From NCBI RefSeq assembly GCF_042887685.1, contig NZ_JBHVOS010000021.1:20701-84700 (forward strand): DNA of 64,000 bases, read 5' to 3'. This stretch comes from Oerskovia sp042887685. Its GTDB lineage: Bacteria; Actinomycetota; Actinomycetes; Actinomycetales; Cellulomonadaceae. The notes beneath the pieces were generated by a model that searched no databases, had not been told where the DNA came from, and saw only the letters and a program-made list of their open reading frames with translations. The translations under genes were made by a program, and so were the position numbers. Positions 26,072-34,992 of this stretch are shown here, piece after piece; within the stretch, counting starts at the first letter, position 1; each line of letters starts with the position of its first letter.

Positions 26072-29000
26072 GCATGGCGACCTCGGCTGCGCTCAGCGCG
26101 CGGTCGTAGAGCCGCACGCCGTCGACGGCACCCTTGAGCGGGAGCGTGCCGCCGGGTTGCCCGCCCAGCAGGAGCGGGAGCGTGTTGACCCCGACCGACG
26201 CGGGGCCCGCGACGTTCCCCTGCTCGACCCCGTCGACGTACAGGCGCATCCGCTGGCCGTCGTAGGTGCCCACGAGGTGCACCCACGTGCTGCCGTCGGA
26301 CGGGTAGGTCGACGTGGCGTTGACGCGGAACGTGTCGCCCGACGTCGCCTGGTTGAGTCGCAGGAACGCCTTGCCGGCGCTCGAGAGGCCGAGCTCGAAC
26401 CCGTCGGTCGCGCTCGGCGCGGCCTTCTTGACGACGTACTGCGTCGCGACCTGCTCGGGCCGCACCCAGGCGGCGACCGTCAGTGCGGTCGAGACGTCGA
26501 GGGCGTTCGCGTCGGGGATCGTGACCTTGCCCGTCGCCCCGTCGAACCGCAGCGCGGACCGGCCACCGGCCGTGACCCAGGTGGTCCCGCCGGAGAGGAC
26601 GCCGGCGTTGCCCCAGCCCGACGAGTCGGCCGCGGCGAGGCCGGTGCCCTCGTCGAGGTCCCAGGCGCCGCGGAGGCCGCCTGCGGGCGCGACCTGGACG
26701 GTCGCCGTCGCGACGTTCGACCAGAGCCCGTTCGCGCCCACGCGGAACGTGAAGCTCGTCGTCCCGACGAAGCCCGCGGCGGGCGTGTAGGTGAACGCCC
26801 CCGTGGCGGGGTTCGTCACCGCCACCGTGCCCGACGACGGAGCCGCCACGACCTCGAACGTCAGGGCCCCGCCGCTCGGCGAGCTGCCCGTGAGCGTGCC
26901 CGTGACGGGTGTCCCGCTCACGGTCGACGCGGCGACGTCCTGCGCGACGGGCGGTGCGGCCGGCGGCTGGACGGCCTGGTGGAGCGCCGCGACCTCCGCC
27001 GCGGACAGCGCCCGGTCGTACAGCCTGGCCTGGTCGACCGCGCCCTGGAAGGGGTACAGGCCGTCGGGCTGCGCACCGATCGTCAGCGGCAGCGTGTTCA
27101 CGCCCACCGAAGCAGGCCCCGCGACGTTCCCCTGCTCGACCCCGTCGACGTAGATCCGCAGCCGCTGACCGTCGTACGTCCCCGCCAGGTGCACCCACGT
27201 GGTCCCGTTCGTCGGCAGCACCGACGTCGCGTTCACACGGAACGTGTCGCCCGACGTCTTCTGGTTGACCCGCAGGAACGGCTTCCCAGCACTCGAGATA
27301 CCCAGCTCGTAACCGTCCGCAGACCCCGACACCGCCTTCTTCACCACGTATTGCGTCGCCGACCGCTCCGGACGCACCCACGCCGACACCGTCAACGCCG
27401 ACGACACGTCCAACCCGTCCGCATCCGGCACCGACACCCGGCCCGTCGACCCGTCAAGACGCACGGCCTTGCCGTCGATCCCGGTCACCCAGGTGGTGCC
27501 GCCCGACAGCGTCCCGGCCTGGCCCCAGCCCGACGAGTCGGCGGTCGTGGTCCCGGTCCCCTCGTCGAGGCCCCACAGGCCCCGGATCCCCGCAGCCGAG
27601 GTCACGCGCACGGTCTGCGTCGCGACGTTCGACCACGTCGTCCCCGCCTTGACGCGGAACGTGAAGCTCGTCGTCCCGACGAAGCCCGCGGCGGGCGTGT
27701 ACGTGAACGCCCCCGTGGCGGGGTTCGTCACCGCCACCGTGCCCGACGACGGAGCCGCGACCACCTCGAACGTCAGCGCACCGCCGCTCGGCGAGCTGCC
27801 TGTGAGCGTGCCCGTGACCGCCGTACCCGTCGTGGTGGTGGAGGCCCCGTCGGTCGCGACCGGGGTCGTGGGCACGGGACCGCTGCCCTGGACGAGCTCG
27901 GCGACCTGGGCCGCGGTGAGCGCCCGGTCGGACAGGCGCACCGAGTCGACCGCGCCCTGGAAGGGGTACAGGCCGTCGGGCTGCGCACCGATCGTCAGCG
28001 GCAGCGTGTTCACGCCCACCGAAGCAGGCCCCGCGACGTTCCCCTGCTCGACCCCGTCGACGTAGATCCGCAACCGCTGACCGTCGTACGTCCCCGCCAG
28101 ATGCACCCACGTGCTCCCGTTCGTCGGCAGCACCGACGTCGCGTTCACACGGAACGTATCGCCCGACGTCTTCTGGTTGACCCGCAGGAACGGCTTCCCA
28201 GCACTCGAGATACCCAGCTCGTAACCGTCCGCAGACCCCGACACCGCCTTCTTCACCACGTACTGCGTCGCCGACCGCTCCGGACGCACCCACGCCGACA
28301 CCGTCAACGCCGACGACACGTCCAACCCGTCCGCATCCGGCACCGACACCCGGCCCGTCGACCCGTCCAGACGCACGGCCTTGCCCGCCTTGCCCGTGAC
28401 CCAGCTCGTGCCCCCGGTCAGCGTGCCCTGGAAGCCCCAGCCCGAGGAGTCGACCGCGAGCACGCCCGCGCCCTCGTCGAGCTCCCACGTGCCCCGGGCC
28501 CCGGCCACCGCCGTGACCCGCACGCTCTGGGTCGCGACGTTCGACCACGTCGTCCCCGCCTTGACGCGGAACGTGAAGCTCGTGGCCCCCACGAAGCCCG
28601 CAGCGGGCGTGTACGTGAACGCCCCCGTGGCGGGGTTCGTGACCGTCACCGTGCCCGACGACGGAGCCGCGACGACCTCGAACGTCAGCGCACCGCCCAC
28701 CGGCGACGACCCCTTGAGGGTCCCGGTCGCGGCGACCCCGACGGACGTCGCCGTGAGGCCGGCCGTGGCGACCGGACCGCGCGGGTCGATCCACGGCAGC
28801 CGGGCCGTGCCCGCGGTCGAGCTCGAGGCCGCCATGACGAGCGTCGCACCCGGCACGTTCTGCTTGGCGCCCGTGACGTTGTTGTACGTCCCGTCGAGCA
28901 CGGTCGTGGCGTTCTGGGAGAAGCTGATCGACGCGAGCGGCGTCACCTTCTCGATGATGTCGTCGAGGACCTCGCTGTGCGTGTAGACGACGCGCAGGAG

Positions 29001-30458
29001 TCCCGTGACCTCGTCGATCTCGACGATCGGGCGCGTGCCCAACCGGTCGACCTCGTAGATCGGGTCCCAGGCGCCGTTCGGGCGACGGACCAGGAGTCCG
29101 ATCACCGTGGCCCCCGGGGAGTCGTACGACGTCTTGACCGCGGCGTAGAGGGTCCCGTCCGCCGCGACCGCGACGTTCATGTGGTCGTCGGCCATGCCGT
29201 CGCCGAGGTTCAGGGCCGACGACTGCGCAGGCTTCTCGTCGGCCGTCCACGTCCCGGGCGCGGCGCCGTCGACGTGCGTGCGGAAGCCGAAACGCTCGGT
29301 GCTCTGGTTGGACCAGAGCACCCCGATCTTCCCGCCCGGCAGAGCCGTGACCATGCCGATGTCGTCGTCCAGGACGCCCGAGGCCACCGTGACGGGAGCG
29401 GAGAACGAGGAGTACGGGGAATCCGCGTAGCGCGCCTGGATGCTCGTGCTCGTGTCCGAGACCAGCCACAGCCGACCCGTCGAGTCGACGTCGATCGTGC
29501 CCGTCTCGCTGCCCGGCAGGGACACCGTGGTCGCGGTCTGGCGCTGCGACCACGGCTGGTAGGAGTTCGAGGAGGCGACGTACTCGACCGAGACGAGCGA
29601 CGTCGTCGGGCCGTGGAGAAGGACGTGTGCGACGTCGCCCACGACCTTGACGTCCGCGCGCACGTCGGTGCGGTCCGAGATGCGTACGACGTTGGTCCAG
29701 GTCCCGGCGGTCTGGTCGTAGCGCCAGACCCAGGTCCCCGCGGGGGTCGTGCTCGTCGACGCGAGCGCGGCCCACCAGGTGTCGTGCGCGAACCACAGCT
29801 TGGACTGCGGCTTCTCGCCCGTGTTGCCGCTCAGCGGGACCGCCGTCGTGGTCAGGGCGGTCTCGGCGGCCAGGGCGCTCGGCCCGCTCGGGGCGGCGTC
29901 GAGCGACGGTGCGGGCTCCTGCCACGCCAGGGTCACGAGGCCCGGCTCGCCGGCCTTGGTGCCGACCTCGACGAGGTACTCCTCGCCCTCGACCGCGTCG
30001 AACGTGACCCGCGAGGTCGAGACGTCACCGTCGTCGTCGTTGGTCGCGACCACGGTCTTCGGTGCCGACGCCCGGCGCACCGCGACCGTCGTGTCGAGCT
30101 CGCTGCCGCTGGTCGAGAAGCTGATGGGCCCCGACGCCGGAGCCGTCCACCGCCACCACAGCGACTTCGCGACCGTCGACGGCGTCTCCGGCCCGGCACC
30201 GTCCGCCGAGAAGTTGGGGGCGACGTCCTGCCCGACCGTGCCGCCGATCGCACGGCTCTCCGACCGGCTGTCGCCCTGGACCGCGGTGACGGGGACCGGC
30301 GAGGGTGAAGACGCCGAGGTCGGCCCCACGTCCCCCGTCACGACCGATCCGGCCGTGGCGAGGACGAGCCCGGCGACCACGAGGGGCGCCACGGCGCGCG
30401 CGATCCTGCGGCGGGCGGTCGTCGTTCGACGGGGCGGTCCGTCGGGGCGTGCCGTCAT
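26043..30458 (-). CDS. Large secreted surface protein with three Ig-like plus LamG modules
   Basis: The 1471-residue product begins with a basic N-terminus and a hydrophobic signal segment (about residues 20-42). Next comes a region like a bacterial pre-peptidase C-terminal domain (about 60-185), then a beta-propeller-like part to about 565. Three tandem modules follow, each an Ig-like domain (TNPATGAFTYTPAAGFVG) and a LamG/concanavalin-type domain (DGSTGRVSVPDADGLDVS, GTYDGQRLRIYVDGVEQG), at about 573-853, 869-1158 and 1173-1471. There is no sortase motif or membrane tail. LamG domains bind sugars or proteins, so it may hold the polysaccharide or act as an adhesin. Neighbouring modules are almost identical in DNA. 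Confidence 0.85.
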   Translation of the reverse strand: MTARPDGPPRRTTTARRRIARAVAPLVVAGLVLATAGSVVTGDVGPTSASSPSPVPVTAVQGDSRSESRAIGGTVGQDVAPNFSADGAGPETPSTVAKSLWWRWTAPASGPISFSTSGSELDTTVAVRRASAPKTVVATNDDDGDVSTSRVTFDAVEGEEYLVEVGTKAGEPGLVTLAWQEPAPSLDAAPSGPSALAAETALTTTAVPLSGNTGEKPQSKLWFAHDTWWAALASTSTTPAGTWVWRYDQTAGTWTNVVRISDRTDVRADVKVVGDVAHVLLHGPTTSLVSVEYVASSNSYQPWSQRQTATTVSLPGSETGTIDVDSTGRLWLVSDTSTSIQARYADSPYSSFSAPVTVASGVLDDDIGMVTALPGGKIGVLWSNQSTERFGFRTHVDGAAPGTWTADEKPAQSSALNLGDGMADDHMNVAVAADGTLYAAVKTSYDSPGATVIGLLVRRPNGAWDPIYEVDRLGTRPIVEIDEVTGLLRVVYTHSEVLDDIIEKVTPLASISFSQNATTVLDGTYNNVTGAKQNVPGATLVMAASSSTAGTARLPWIDPRGPVATAGLTATSVGVAATGTLKGSSPVGGALTFEVVAAPSSGTVTVTNPATGAFTYTPAAGFVGATSFTFRVKAGTTWSNVATQSVRVTAVAGARGTWELDEGAGVLAVDSSGWGFQGTLTGGTSWVTGKAGKAVRLDGSTGRVSVPDADGLDVSSALTVSAWVRPERSATQYVVKKAVSGSADGYELGISSAGKPFLRVNQKTSGDTFRVNATSVLPTNGSTWVHLAGTYDGQRLRIYVDGVEQGNVAGPASVGVNTLPLTIGAQPDGLYPFQGAVDSVRLSDRALTAAQVAELVQGSGPVPTTPVATDGASTTTTGTAVTGTLTGSSPSGGALTFEVVAAPSSGTVAVTNPATGAFTYTPAAGFVGTTSFTFRVKAGTTWSNVATQTVRVTSAAGIRGLWGLDEGTGTTTADSSGWGQAGTLSGGTTWVTGIDGKAVRLDGSTGRVSVPDADGLDVSSALTVSAWVRPERSATQYVVKKAVSGSADGYELGISSAGKPFLRVNQKTSGDTFRVNATSVLPTNGTTWVHLAGTYDGQRLRIYVDGVEQGNVAGPASVGVNTLPLTIGAQPDGLYPFQGAVDQARLYDRALSAAEVAALHQAVQPPAAPPVAQDVAASTVSGTPVTGTLTGSSPSGGALTFEVVAAPSSGTVAVTNPATGAFTYTPAAGFVGTTSFTFRVGANGLWSNVATATVQVAPAGGLRGAWDLDEGTGLAAADSSGWGNAGVLSGGTTWVTAGGRSALRFDGATGKVTIPDANALDVSTALTVAAWVRPEQVATQYVVKKAAPSATDGFELGLSSAGKAFLRLNQATSGDTFRVNATSTYPSDGSTWVHLVGTYDGQRMRLYVDGVEQGNVAGPASVGVNTLPLLLGGQPGGTLPLKGAVDGVRLYDRALSAAEVAMLRTQTPPPA
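27033..27473 (-). repeat. 441-bp internal repeat, copy 2 (middle LamG domain)
   Basis: This segment matches 27945-28385 at an offset of exactly 912 bp, with only about six differences seen by eye. The third LamG domain (26.1-26.6 kb) is clearly related but much more diverged. Such DNA-level identity, including silent positions, points to recent duplication or gene conversion within the gene. Confidence 0.85.
27945..28385 (-). repeat. 441-bp internal repeat, copy 1 (first LamG domain)
   Basis: This is the partner of 27033-27473. The encoded residues are identical apart from about one change (NGSTWVH here, NGTTWVH in the other copy). The sequence on both sides diverges sharply. Confidence 0.85.
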
Positions 30459-30654
30459 GATCGATCCTGTCCGGAGTCACTGGTGGTGGTTCCGTACGCG
30501 ACGAGCGACGGCTCGCGACGTACCCCCGGAGCGGCCACCATGTCCCATGGAACCATCGGCGCGGAATCCTGCGGAAGGTCGACGGCCAAACTTCACCCGG
30601 GCGAGAGCCCGCTCCCAGCGCGTCGCAGCCCCGCGCGACGCACGAGGTGTGCGT

Positions 30655-30660
30655 TACTGT
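30655..30660 (+). promoter_or_regulatory. -10 box of an apparently leaderless transcript
   Basis: TACTGT is followed by 6 bases and then the ATG at 30667, so the transcript would start at the start codon. The 208-bp divergent space to the LamG gene also holds an imperfect palindrome at 30494-30523 (GTACG at one end, CGTAC at the other), a possible operator. Confidence 0.45.
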
Positions 30661-30666
30661 CGCGCC

Positions 30667-32025
30667 ATGAACCGTCCCGGCAGCGACCTCGACCCTGCGC
30701 GGACCGAGCCCCCTGCCCGGACGCCCGTCACCTCGTACGACCCCGCGCACCTGACCTACCGGTGGTCACCCGCGATCGGCGCCTTCGCCCACCAGTACGA
30801 CCGCGACCTCCAGCTCCTCGTCGTGTGGTCCGGGGGGCGGGCGCACGAGGCAGAGATCCTCGAGCGCGTCGCGGCCGACTTCATGGTCCTCGCACGGATC
30901 GAGGTCCGGTGGAGCCCCGAGAAGATGGTCAACGACTTCGAGCGGCTCTACGGGCAGACCCTGTGGGGCACCTCGCCCAAGCACGAGGAGGTGGGCGACG
31001 GGCCGTTCCTCCTGCTGATCCTGGAGGACCACGCCCCGGCCTACTCCTACCGGCAGAACGTCACGGGCTACGTCGAGCTCACCAACGTCAACGTCGCACG
31101 CGTCAAGGCCGCGGCCCGGGCGCTCACGGGTGGGTACCGCATCCACTCGAGCAACAACATCCGCGAGTTCTTCCGCGACGCGACGCTCGTCCTGGGTCCC
31201 GAGCGCCTGCACGAGATCATCGCGCAGGACGGTCCGGCCGACGGCACGTCGGTGCTCGCGGAGGACGTCGTGGGCAGCCACGGCTGGGACAGCCTCGACC
31301 AGGTGTTCCGCACCCTGCGCTGGACGTCCCGCTACGTCGTCCTGCGCAACTTCGACGACCTCCCGGGAAGCCTCGAGGACGACCACGAGATCGACGTGCT
31401 GTGCGACGACCAGACGGACCTCGCGGCCGTCCTCAACGCGACCGAGGTGTACCCCGGCCCCGAGGGCGCGCAGTTCCGGACCCTGGTCGGGGGCGAGGAG
31501 GTCTTCTTCGACACCCGGTACGTGGGCGACGGCTACCTCGACACCGAGTGGCAGCGCGAGATCCTCGCGCGCCGCGAGTGGCGCGACGGCCAGGTCGCGG
31601 TGCCCCGGCACGACGACCACCTCTTCTCCTTGCTCTACCACGCCAAGGTGCAGAAGCCGGCCGTCAAGCCCGCCTACGTCGGGCGGCTCACGCAGCTCGC
31701 CCTCGACGTCGGGCTGCCCGAGCAGGTCGCGCGCACCCTGACGCAGGACGAGGTCGCGGCCTCCCAGCTCGACGGGTACCTCGCGGGGCACGGGTTCACG
31801 GTGCCGCTGCCCGTCGACCCCGCGGTGCACCGCAACGCCGAGTTCCTCACGCTCTTCCGCCTGACGCCGCTCGCCGACCCGCCGCTCAAGGTCGCGACGG
31901 CCGAGCTGTGGCAGTCCGCGAAGCGCAGCCCCGTGGCCCGGGCACTGGGCAGGTCCCGCGTCGTGCGGGGTGCGTACCACCGGCTGCGCTCGGCCGTCCA
32001 CGCGCTCAAGGACCGCCGGGCCTGA
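30667..32025 (+). CDS. Unrecognised cytoplasmic protein with an acidic motif, possible nucleotidyltransferase-like enzyme
   Basis: The 452-residue product has no signal peptide or membrane helix. Residues 160-178 read HSSNNIREFFRDATLVLG, a well-formed block that I cannot assign to a named domain. Residues 239-248 (DHEIDVLCDD) follow a predicted strand (RYVVLRNFDDLP) and resemble the spaced acidic residues that hold metal in nucleotidyltransferase folds; this is a weak resemblance. ATG 30667 is chosen because a -10 box sits 6 bp upstream and the longer frame runs through the divergent promoter region. The next gene, 210 bp downstream, encodes a kinase-fold protein, suggesting a shared step on the polymer or its precursor. 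Confidence 0.6.
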   Translation: MNRPGSDLDPARTEPPARTPVTSYDPAHLTYRWSPAIGAFAHQYDRDLQLLVVWSGGRAHEAEILERVAADFMVLARIEVRWSPEKMVNDFERLYGQTLWGTSPKHEEVGDGPFLLLILEDHAPAYSYRQNVTGYVELTNVNVARVKAAARALTGGYRIHSSNNIREFFRDATLVLGPERLHEIIAQDGPADGTSVLAEDVVGSHGWDSLDQVFRTLRWTSRYVVLRNFDDLPGSLEDDHEIDVLCDDQTDLAAVLNATEVYPGPEGAQFRTLVGGEEVFFDTRYVGDGYLDTEWQREILARREWRDGQVAVPRHDDHLFSLLYHAKVQKPAVKPAYVGRLTQLALDVGLPEQVARTLTQDEVAASQLDGYLAGHGFTVPLPVDPAVHRNAEFLTLFRLTPLADPPLKVATAELWQSAKRSPVARALGRSRVVRGAYHRLRSAVHALKDRRA

Positions 32026-32235
32026 CGGACACGGCGGCCGCCGTCGGCGGGCGCCCGCGGCGGGCCTCGCGCACACCCGCTGGACGGAGCTGTCGACGAC
32101 CGCGCAGCCCTCGCGCGTGCCGATTTCGCCCGCTCTCGCGGTGTCCTGCCATGGACCGGCCGCAGGGCTCACCGCTACCGTTGCCGGATCGATCGTGGGG
32201 GTCCGCGACCGCACACCACCAGTCGAGGAGTCGTC

Positions 32236-32973
32236 ATGAGCATGCCTGCCGTCCAGGCGGAGGGGCCGCCCCGCTCGCTGGTCCGCAGGGTCGTGGACCG
32301 GGCGCGGATGGTCTACATCTTCGGCAGCCCCGTCGGCGCGACCTTCGTCAAGGCCACCGACCGCTCGGTGACGGTCTACACCACGACCCACGGGCGACCC
32401 ACGGTCTCGAAGTACTTCGCCCGCACCCGCGTCGGCAAGGACGCGTTCCTCGCGGAGAAGGCCACGGGCGACCTCTTCGGCGACCGGCCGTGGCGCATGC
32501 CCGTGGTGCGGTGGCACCGCCGCGGGTTCACGGTCCCGCGCCTGCCCGACGAGTCCCGCCTCGACGTCGCCGGGCAGCAGCTCTCGCGCGACGACCGCGT
32601 CGACATGGGGGCGTGGACGCTGGAGGTCCTGCTCGAGATCTACCTCACGGGCAACCTGCACGGCGACCTGCAGCCGCACAACATCTGGATGCTCGACGGC
32701 AGGCCCGTCGTGACCGACTTCGAGACGTTCGGGCCGCGGACCCCGGGCATCCCGTTCCTCGACTCGGGCGACATCACGGGCAACGACCCGCGTCCTCGCG
32801 ACCGGAGCCTCGACCCGGCGTTCGACCCCGAGGACGACTGGTCGTTCCACCACATGCTCGGCGTGAGCCTCCAGGACGCGGTCGACGCCCTCCGGCCCCG
32901 GCTCGTCGCCGCGAGCGCCCAGGACCCTGCGGCCCTCGCAAGGCTCGAGGCGCTCGACGGGGTCCGCACCTAG
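32236..32973 (+). CDS. Kinase-fold protein (Kdo-kinase/RIO-like)
   Basis: The 245-residue product keeps the core of small protein-kinase-like sugar or lipid kinases. It has a candidate lysine (VSKYF, Lys59), the catalytic loop HGDLQPHN (residues 142-149, Asp144 and Asn149) and DFE (161-163) where DFG is usual. The glycine loop is not obvious. Lipopolysaccharide heptose and Kdo kinases share this form. In this setting it could phosphorylate a sugar or lipid-linked glycan, but the substrate is unknown. It follows the unrecognised gene at 30667, with 210 bp between them that hold a possible -10 box (TACCGT, 32174-32179) and no gene. The ATG has GAGGAG upstream. Confidence 0.75.
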   Translation: MSMPAVQAEGPPRSLVRRVVDRARMVYIFGSPVGATFVKATDRSVTVYTTTHGRPTVSKYFARTRVGKDAFLAEKATGDLFGDRPWRMPVVRWHRRGFTVPRLPDESRLDVAGQQLSRDDRVDMGAWTLEVLLEIYLTGNLHGDLQPHNIWMLDGRPVVTDFETFGPRTPGIPFLDSGDITGNDPRPRDRSLDPAFDPEDDWSFHHMLGVSLQDAVDALRPRLVAASAQDPAALARLEALDGVRT

Positions 32974-33097
32974 GCCGGACGTCCGTACCTCGGCCGGACG
33001 CGCACGCGCCCGTCCCGCCTCACCCGTAGCATCTGCACCACCCCGCCCGGCCCGTCCGGTGCGGTCCCCGTCCCGGACGACCAGAGAGGGTCAGCCG

Positions 33098-33940
33098 ATG
33101 TCCGAGTCCCTGCCCGGCGGATCCCGCACCGCAGCCCGTCGCTCTCGCCGCGGGATCGTGGTCCGTCGCCGCGACATCGAGAGCAGGCCCGCGCCAGTGG
33201 GCGGCGGGTTCGCGGAGGTCGCGTACACGCGCCTCCCGCTCCCCCGCGCCCTGACGCGCGCGCTGGGGACGTTCTGCGTCAACACGTCGGACCGGGTCGT
33301 GTCGATCACGTACGACGACGGCCCGCACCCCGAGCACACGCCCCGCCTGCTCGACCTGCTCGCCGCGCGCGGCGAGACCGCGACCTTCTTCGCGCTCGCC
33401 CGGCAGGTCCGGGCGCACCCGGAGATCGCCCGCCGCATCCTCGCCGAGGGTCACGAGCTCGCGCTCCACGGGCAGGACCACCGGTCCCTGCTGACGATGG
33501 GGGACGCCGAGGCGGTCAGGTACGTGCGGGACGCCAAGGACGAGGTCGAGTCGATCGTCTCGGCGCCCCTCGTCTCGTTCCGGCCCCCGTACGGCGCGCA
33601 CACGGTCCGTCAGGCGCACGGCATCGCCGGGCTCGGCATGGACGTGCTCATCTGGTCGGGCGACGCGTTCGACTGGGTCGACGACGAGGAGGAACGGATC
33701 GCCGAGCGCGCCCTGTCGACGATCTTCCCCGGGAGCATGCTCCTGCTCCACGACGACCGGGGCGACCCCGAGACGCTCGCGCCCGACGAGGTGTTCCCGG
33801 CCTTCGACCGCGCCCGGGTCCTGGACCTGCTGCTCGACCGCCTCGCGGCCGACGGCTACCGGACCGTGACCGCCCACGACCTCGTGACGACGTACCAGCC
33901 CGTCATGAGCATGGCCCGCGAGAGGATGCGTCAGACATGA
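33098..33940 (+). CDS. Polysaccharide deacetylase (NodB domain)
   Basis: The 280-residue product contains the NodB motifs TYDDGP (residues 71-76, with the metal-binding Asp74), HGQDH (124-128) and RPPYG (162-166), plus a late LLLHDD block. These are the metal ligands and catalytic residues of enzymes that remove N- or O-acetyl groups from glycans. It has a basic N-terminus but no signal peptide or membrane helix that I can see, which is unusual for a deacetylase acting outside the cell; it may work on lipid-linked precursors inside. ATG 33098 has GAGAGGG upstream. The next gene overlaps its stop by 4 bp. Confidence 0.88.
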   Translation: MSESLPGGSRTAARRSRRGIVVRRRDIESRPAPVGGGFAEVAYTRLPLPRALTRALGTFCVNTSDRVVSITYDDGPHPEHTPRLLDLLAARGETATFFALARQVRAHPEIARRILAEGHELALHGQDHRSLLTMGDAEAVRYVRDAKDEVESIVSAPLVSFRPPYGAHTVRQAHGIAGLGMDVLIWSGDAFDWVDDEEERIAERALSTIFPGSMLLLHDDRGDPETLAPDEVFPAFDRARVLDLLLDRLAADGYRTVTAHDLVTTYQPVMSMARERMRQT

Positions 33941-34992
33941 GCACACCCACGGGGGCGCAGGCCCGCCCCGAGCTCTCGGTGGTCATCCCCGCGTACGACG
34001 CCGAGGCGACCCTCGGGGTCCAGCTCGGCGCGCTGCTCGCGCAGCGTCCCTCGTGGCCCTGGGAGGTGATCGTGAGCGACAACGGGTCGAGCGACGGGAC
34101 CCGTCGGCTCGTCCAGGAGTGGACCGTTCGGATGCCCGAGCTCCGGCTCGTCGACGCCTCGGCGCGTCGCGGGCCCAGCGCGGCCCGCAACATCGCGGTC
34201 ACGCAGGCGCGGTCGGAGGCCCTAGCGTTCTGCGACGCCGACGACATGGTGGCCGACGGCTGGGTCGAGGCGATGCACCGCGCGCTGGCCGAGCACGAGT
34301 TCGTCGCGGGCCCGTTCGAGGGGGCCCGGCTCAACGCCGACCTGACGTCGTCGGTCACGTGGACGGCCCAGACGGACCGGTTGACGGTCAAGCCCGGGCT
34401 GGAGCAGTTCGTCACGGCGGGCTCGGGCAACATGGGTGTGCGCACCGCGGTCTTCGACGAGGTCGGTGGCTTCTACGAGGGGGCCCGCACCGCGGAGGAC
34501 GACGACTTCTGCATCCGGGTCCAGCTCGCGGGGCACGACCTGGTGTTCGACCCGGACATCGTGCTGCACGTCCGACGCCGTGACGGTCTGCGGAACATCG
34601 CCCGGCAGTCCTTCGCGTACGGCGCGGGCGAGCGCTGGCTGAGCCACCGGTACGCGCTGCTGTACGCGCAGGCGCCGCGTACCGCAGGCGACGACGAGCC
34701 GGTGGGTGACGACGAGCCGGTGGGTGACGACGCACGAACGGACTCGGCGCCGGCCCGGAGCACGCCTCCCGCGGGCCGCTTCTCGGGGCTCGCCCGGCGT
34801 GGCCGGGCGATCGCCGTCCGCGGGGCCTCGTTCGTCCGCAAGGCGTTCCGCAAGGCGTCCACGATCCGGCGCCCGGGGGACCTCTCCGACCTGGTGTGGC
34901 GGCTGAGCTGGAGCGCCGGCTGGAAGTTCGGGCGCGTCCCGGAGGCTCCGCCGATCGTCCCGCCACCGACCTGGCGACAGGACCCGTCCTAG
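33937..34992 (+). CDS. GT2-family glycosyltransferase
   Basis: The 351-residue product has a GT-A fold: SVVIPAYDAEATL, then DNGSSDGT and the metal-binding FCDADDMV, followed by a second half with AEDDDFCIRVQLAG. This is the layout of inverting GT2 enzymes. A 21-bp repeat in the DNA (34689-34730) gives the tandem acidic linker DDEPVGDDEPVGDD before a basic C-terminal tail. The ATG overlaps the stop of the deacetylase gene. The stop codon shares the palindrome CTAG with the stop of the opposite GT2 gene. Confidence 0.9.
   Translation: MSTPTGAQARPELSVVIPAYDAEATLGVQLGALLAQRPSWPWEVIVSDNGSSDGTRRLVQEWTVRMPELRLVDASARRGPSAARNIAVTQARSEALAFCDADDMVADGWVEAMHRALAEHEFVAGPFEGARLNADLTSSVTWTAQTDRLTVKPGLEQFVTAGSGNMGVRTAVFDEVGGFYEGARTAEDDDFCIRVQLAGHDLVFDPDIVLHVRRRDGLRNIARQSFAYGAGERWLSHRYALLYAQAPRTAGDDEPVGDDEPVGDDARTDSAPARSTPPAGRFSGLARRGRAIAVRGASFVRKAFRKASTIRRPGDLSDLVWRLSWSAGWKFGRVPEAPPIVPPPTWRQDPS

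Noticed and set aside
26043..28720. Regularly spaced, near-identical repeats that could suggest a CRISPR array or insertion sequences
   Set aside because: The repeats are hundreds of bases long, in frame, and encode Ig-like and LamG domains of one protein. There are no short repeats with unique spacers, no transposase and no terminal inverted repeats.
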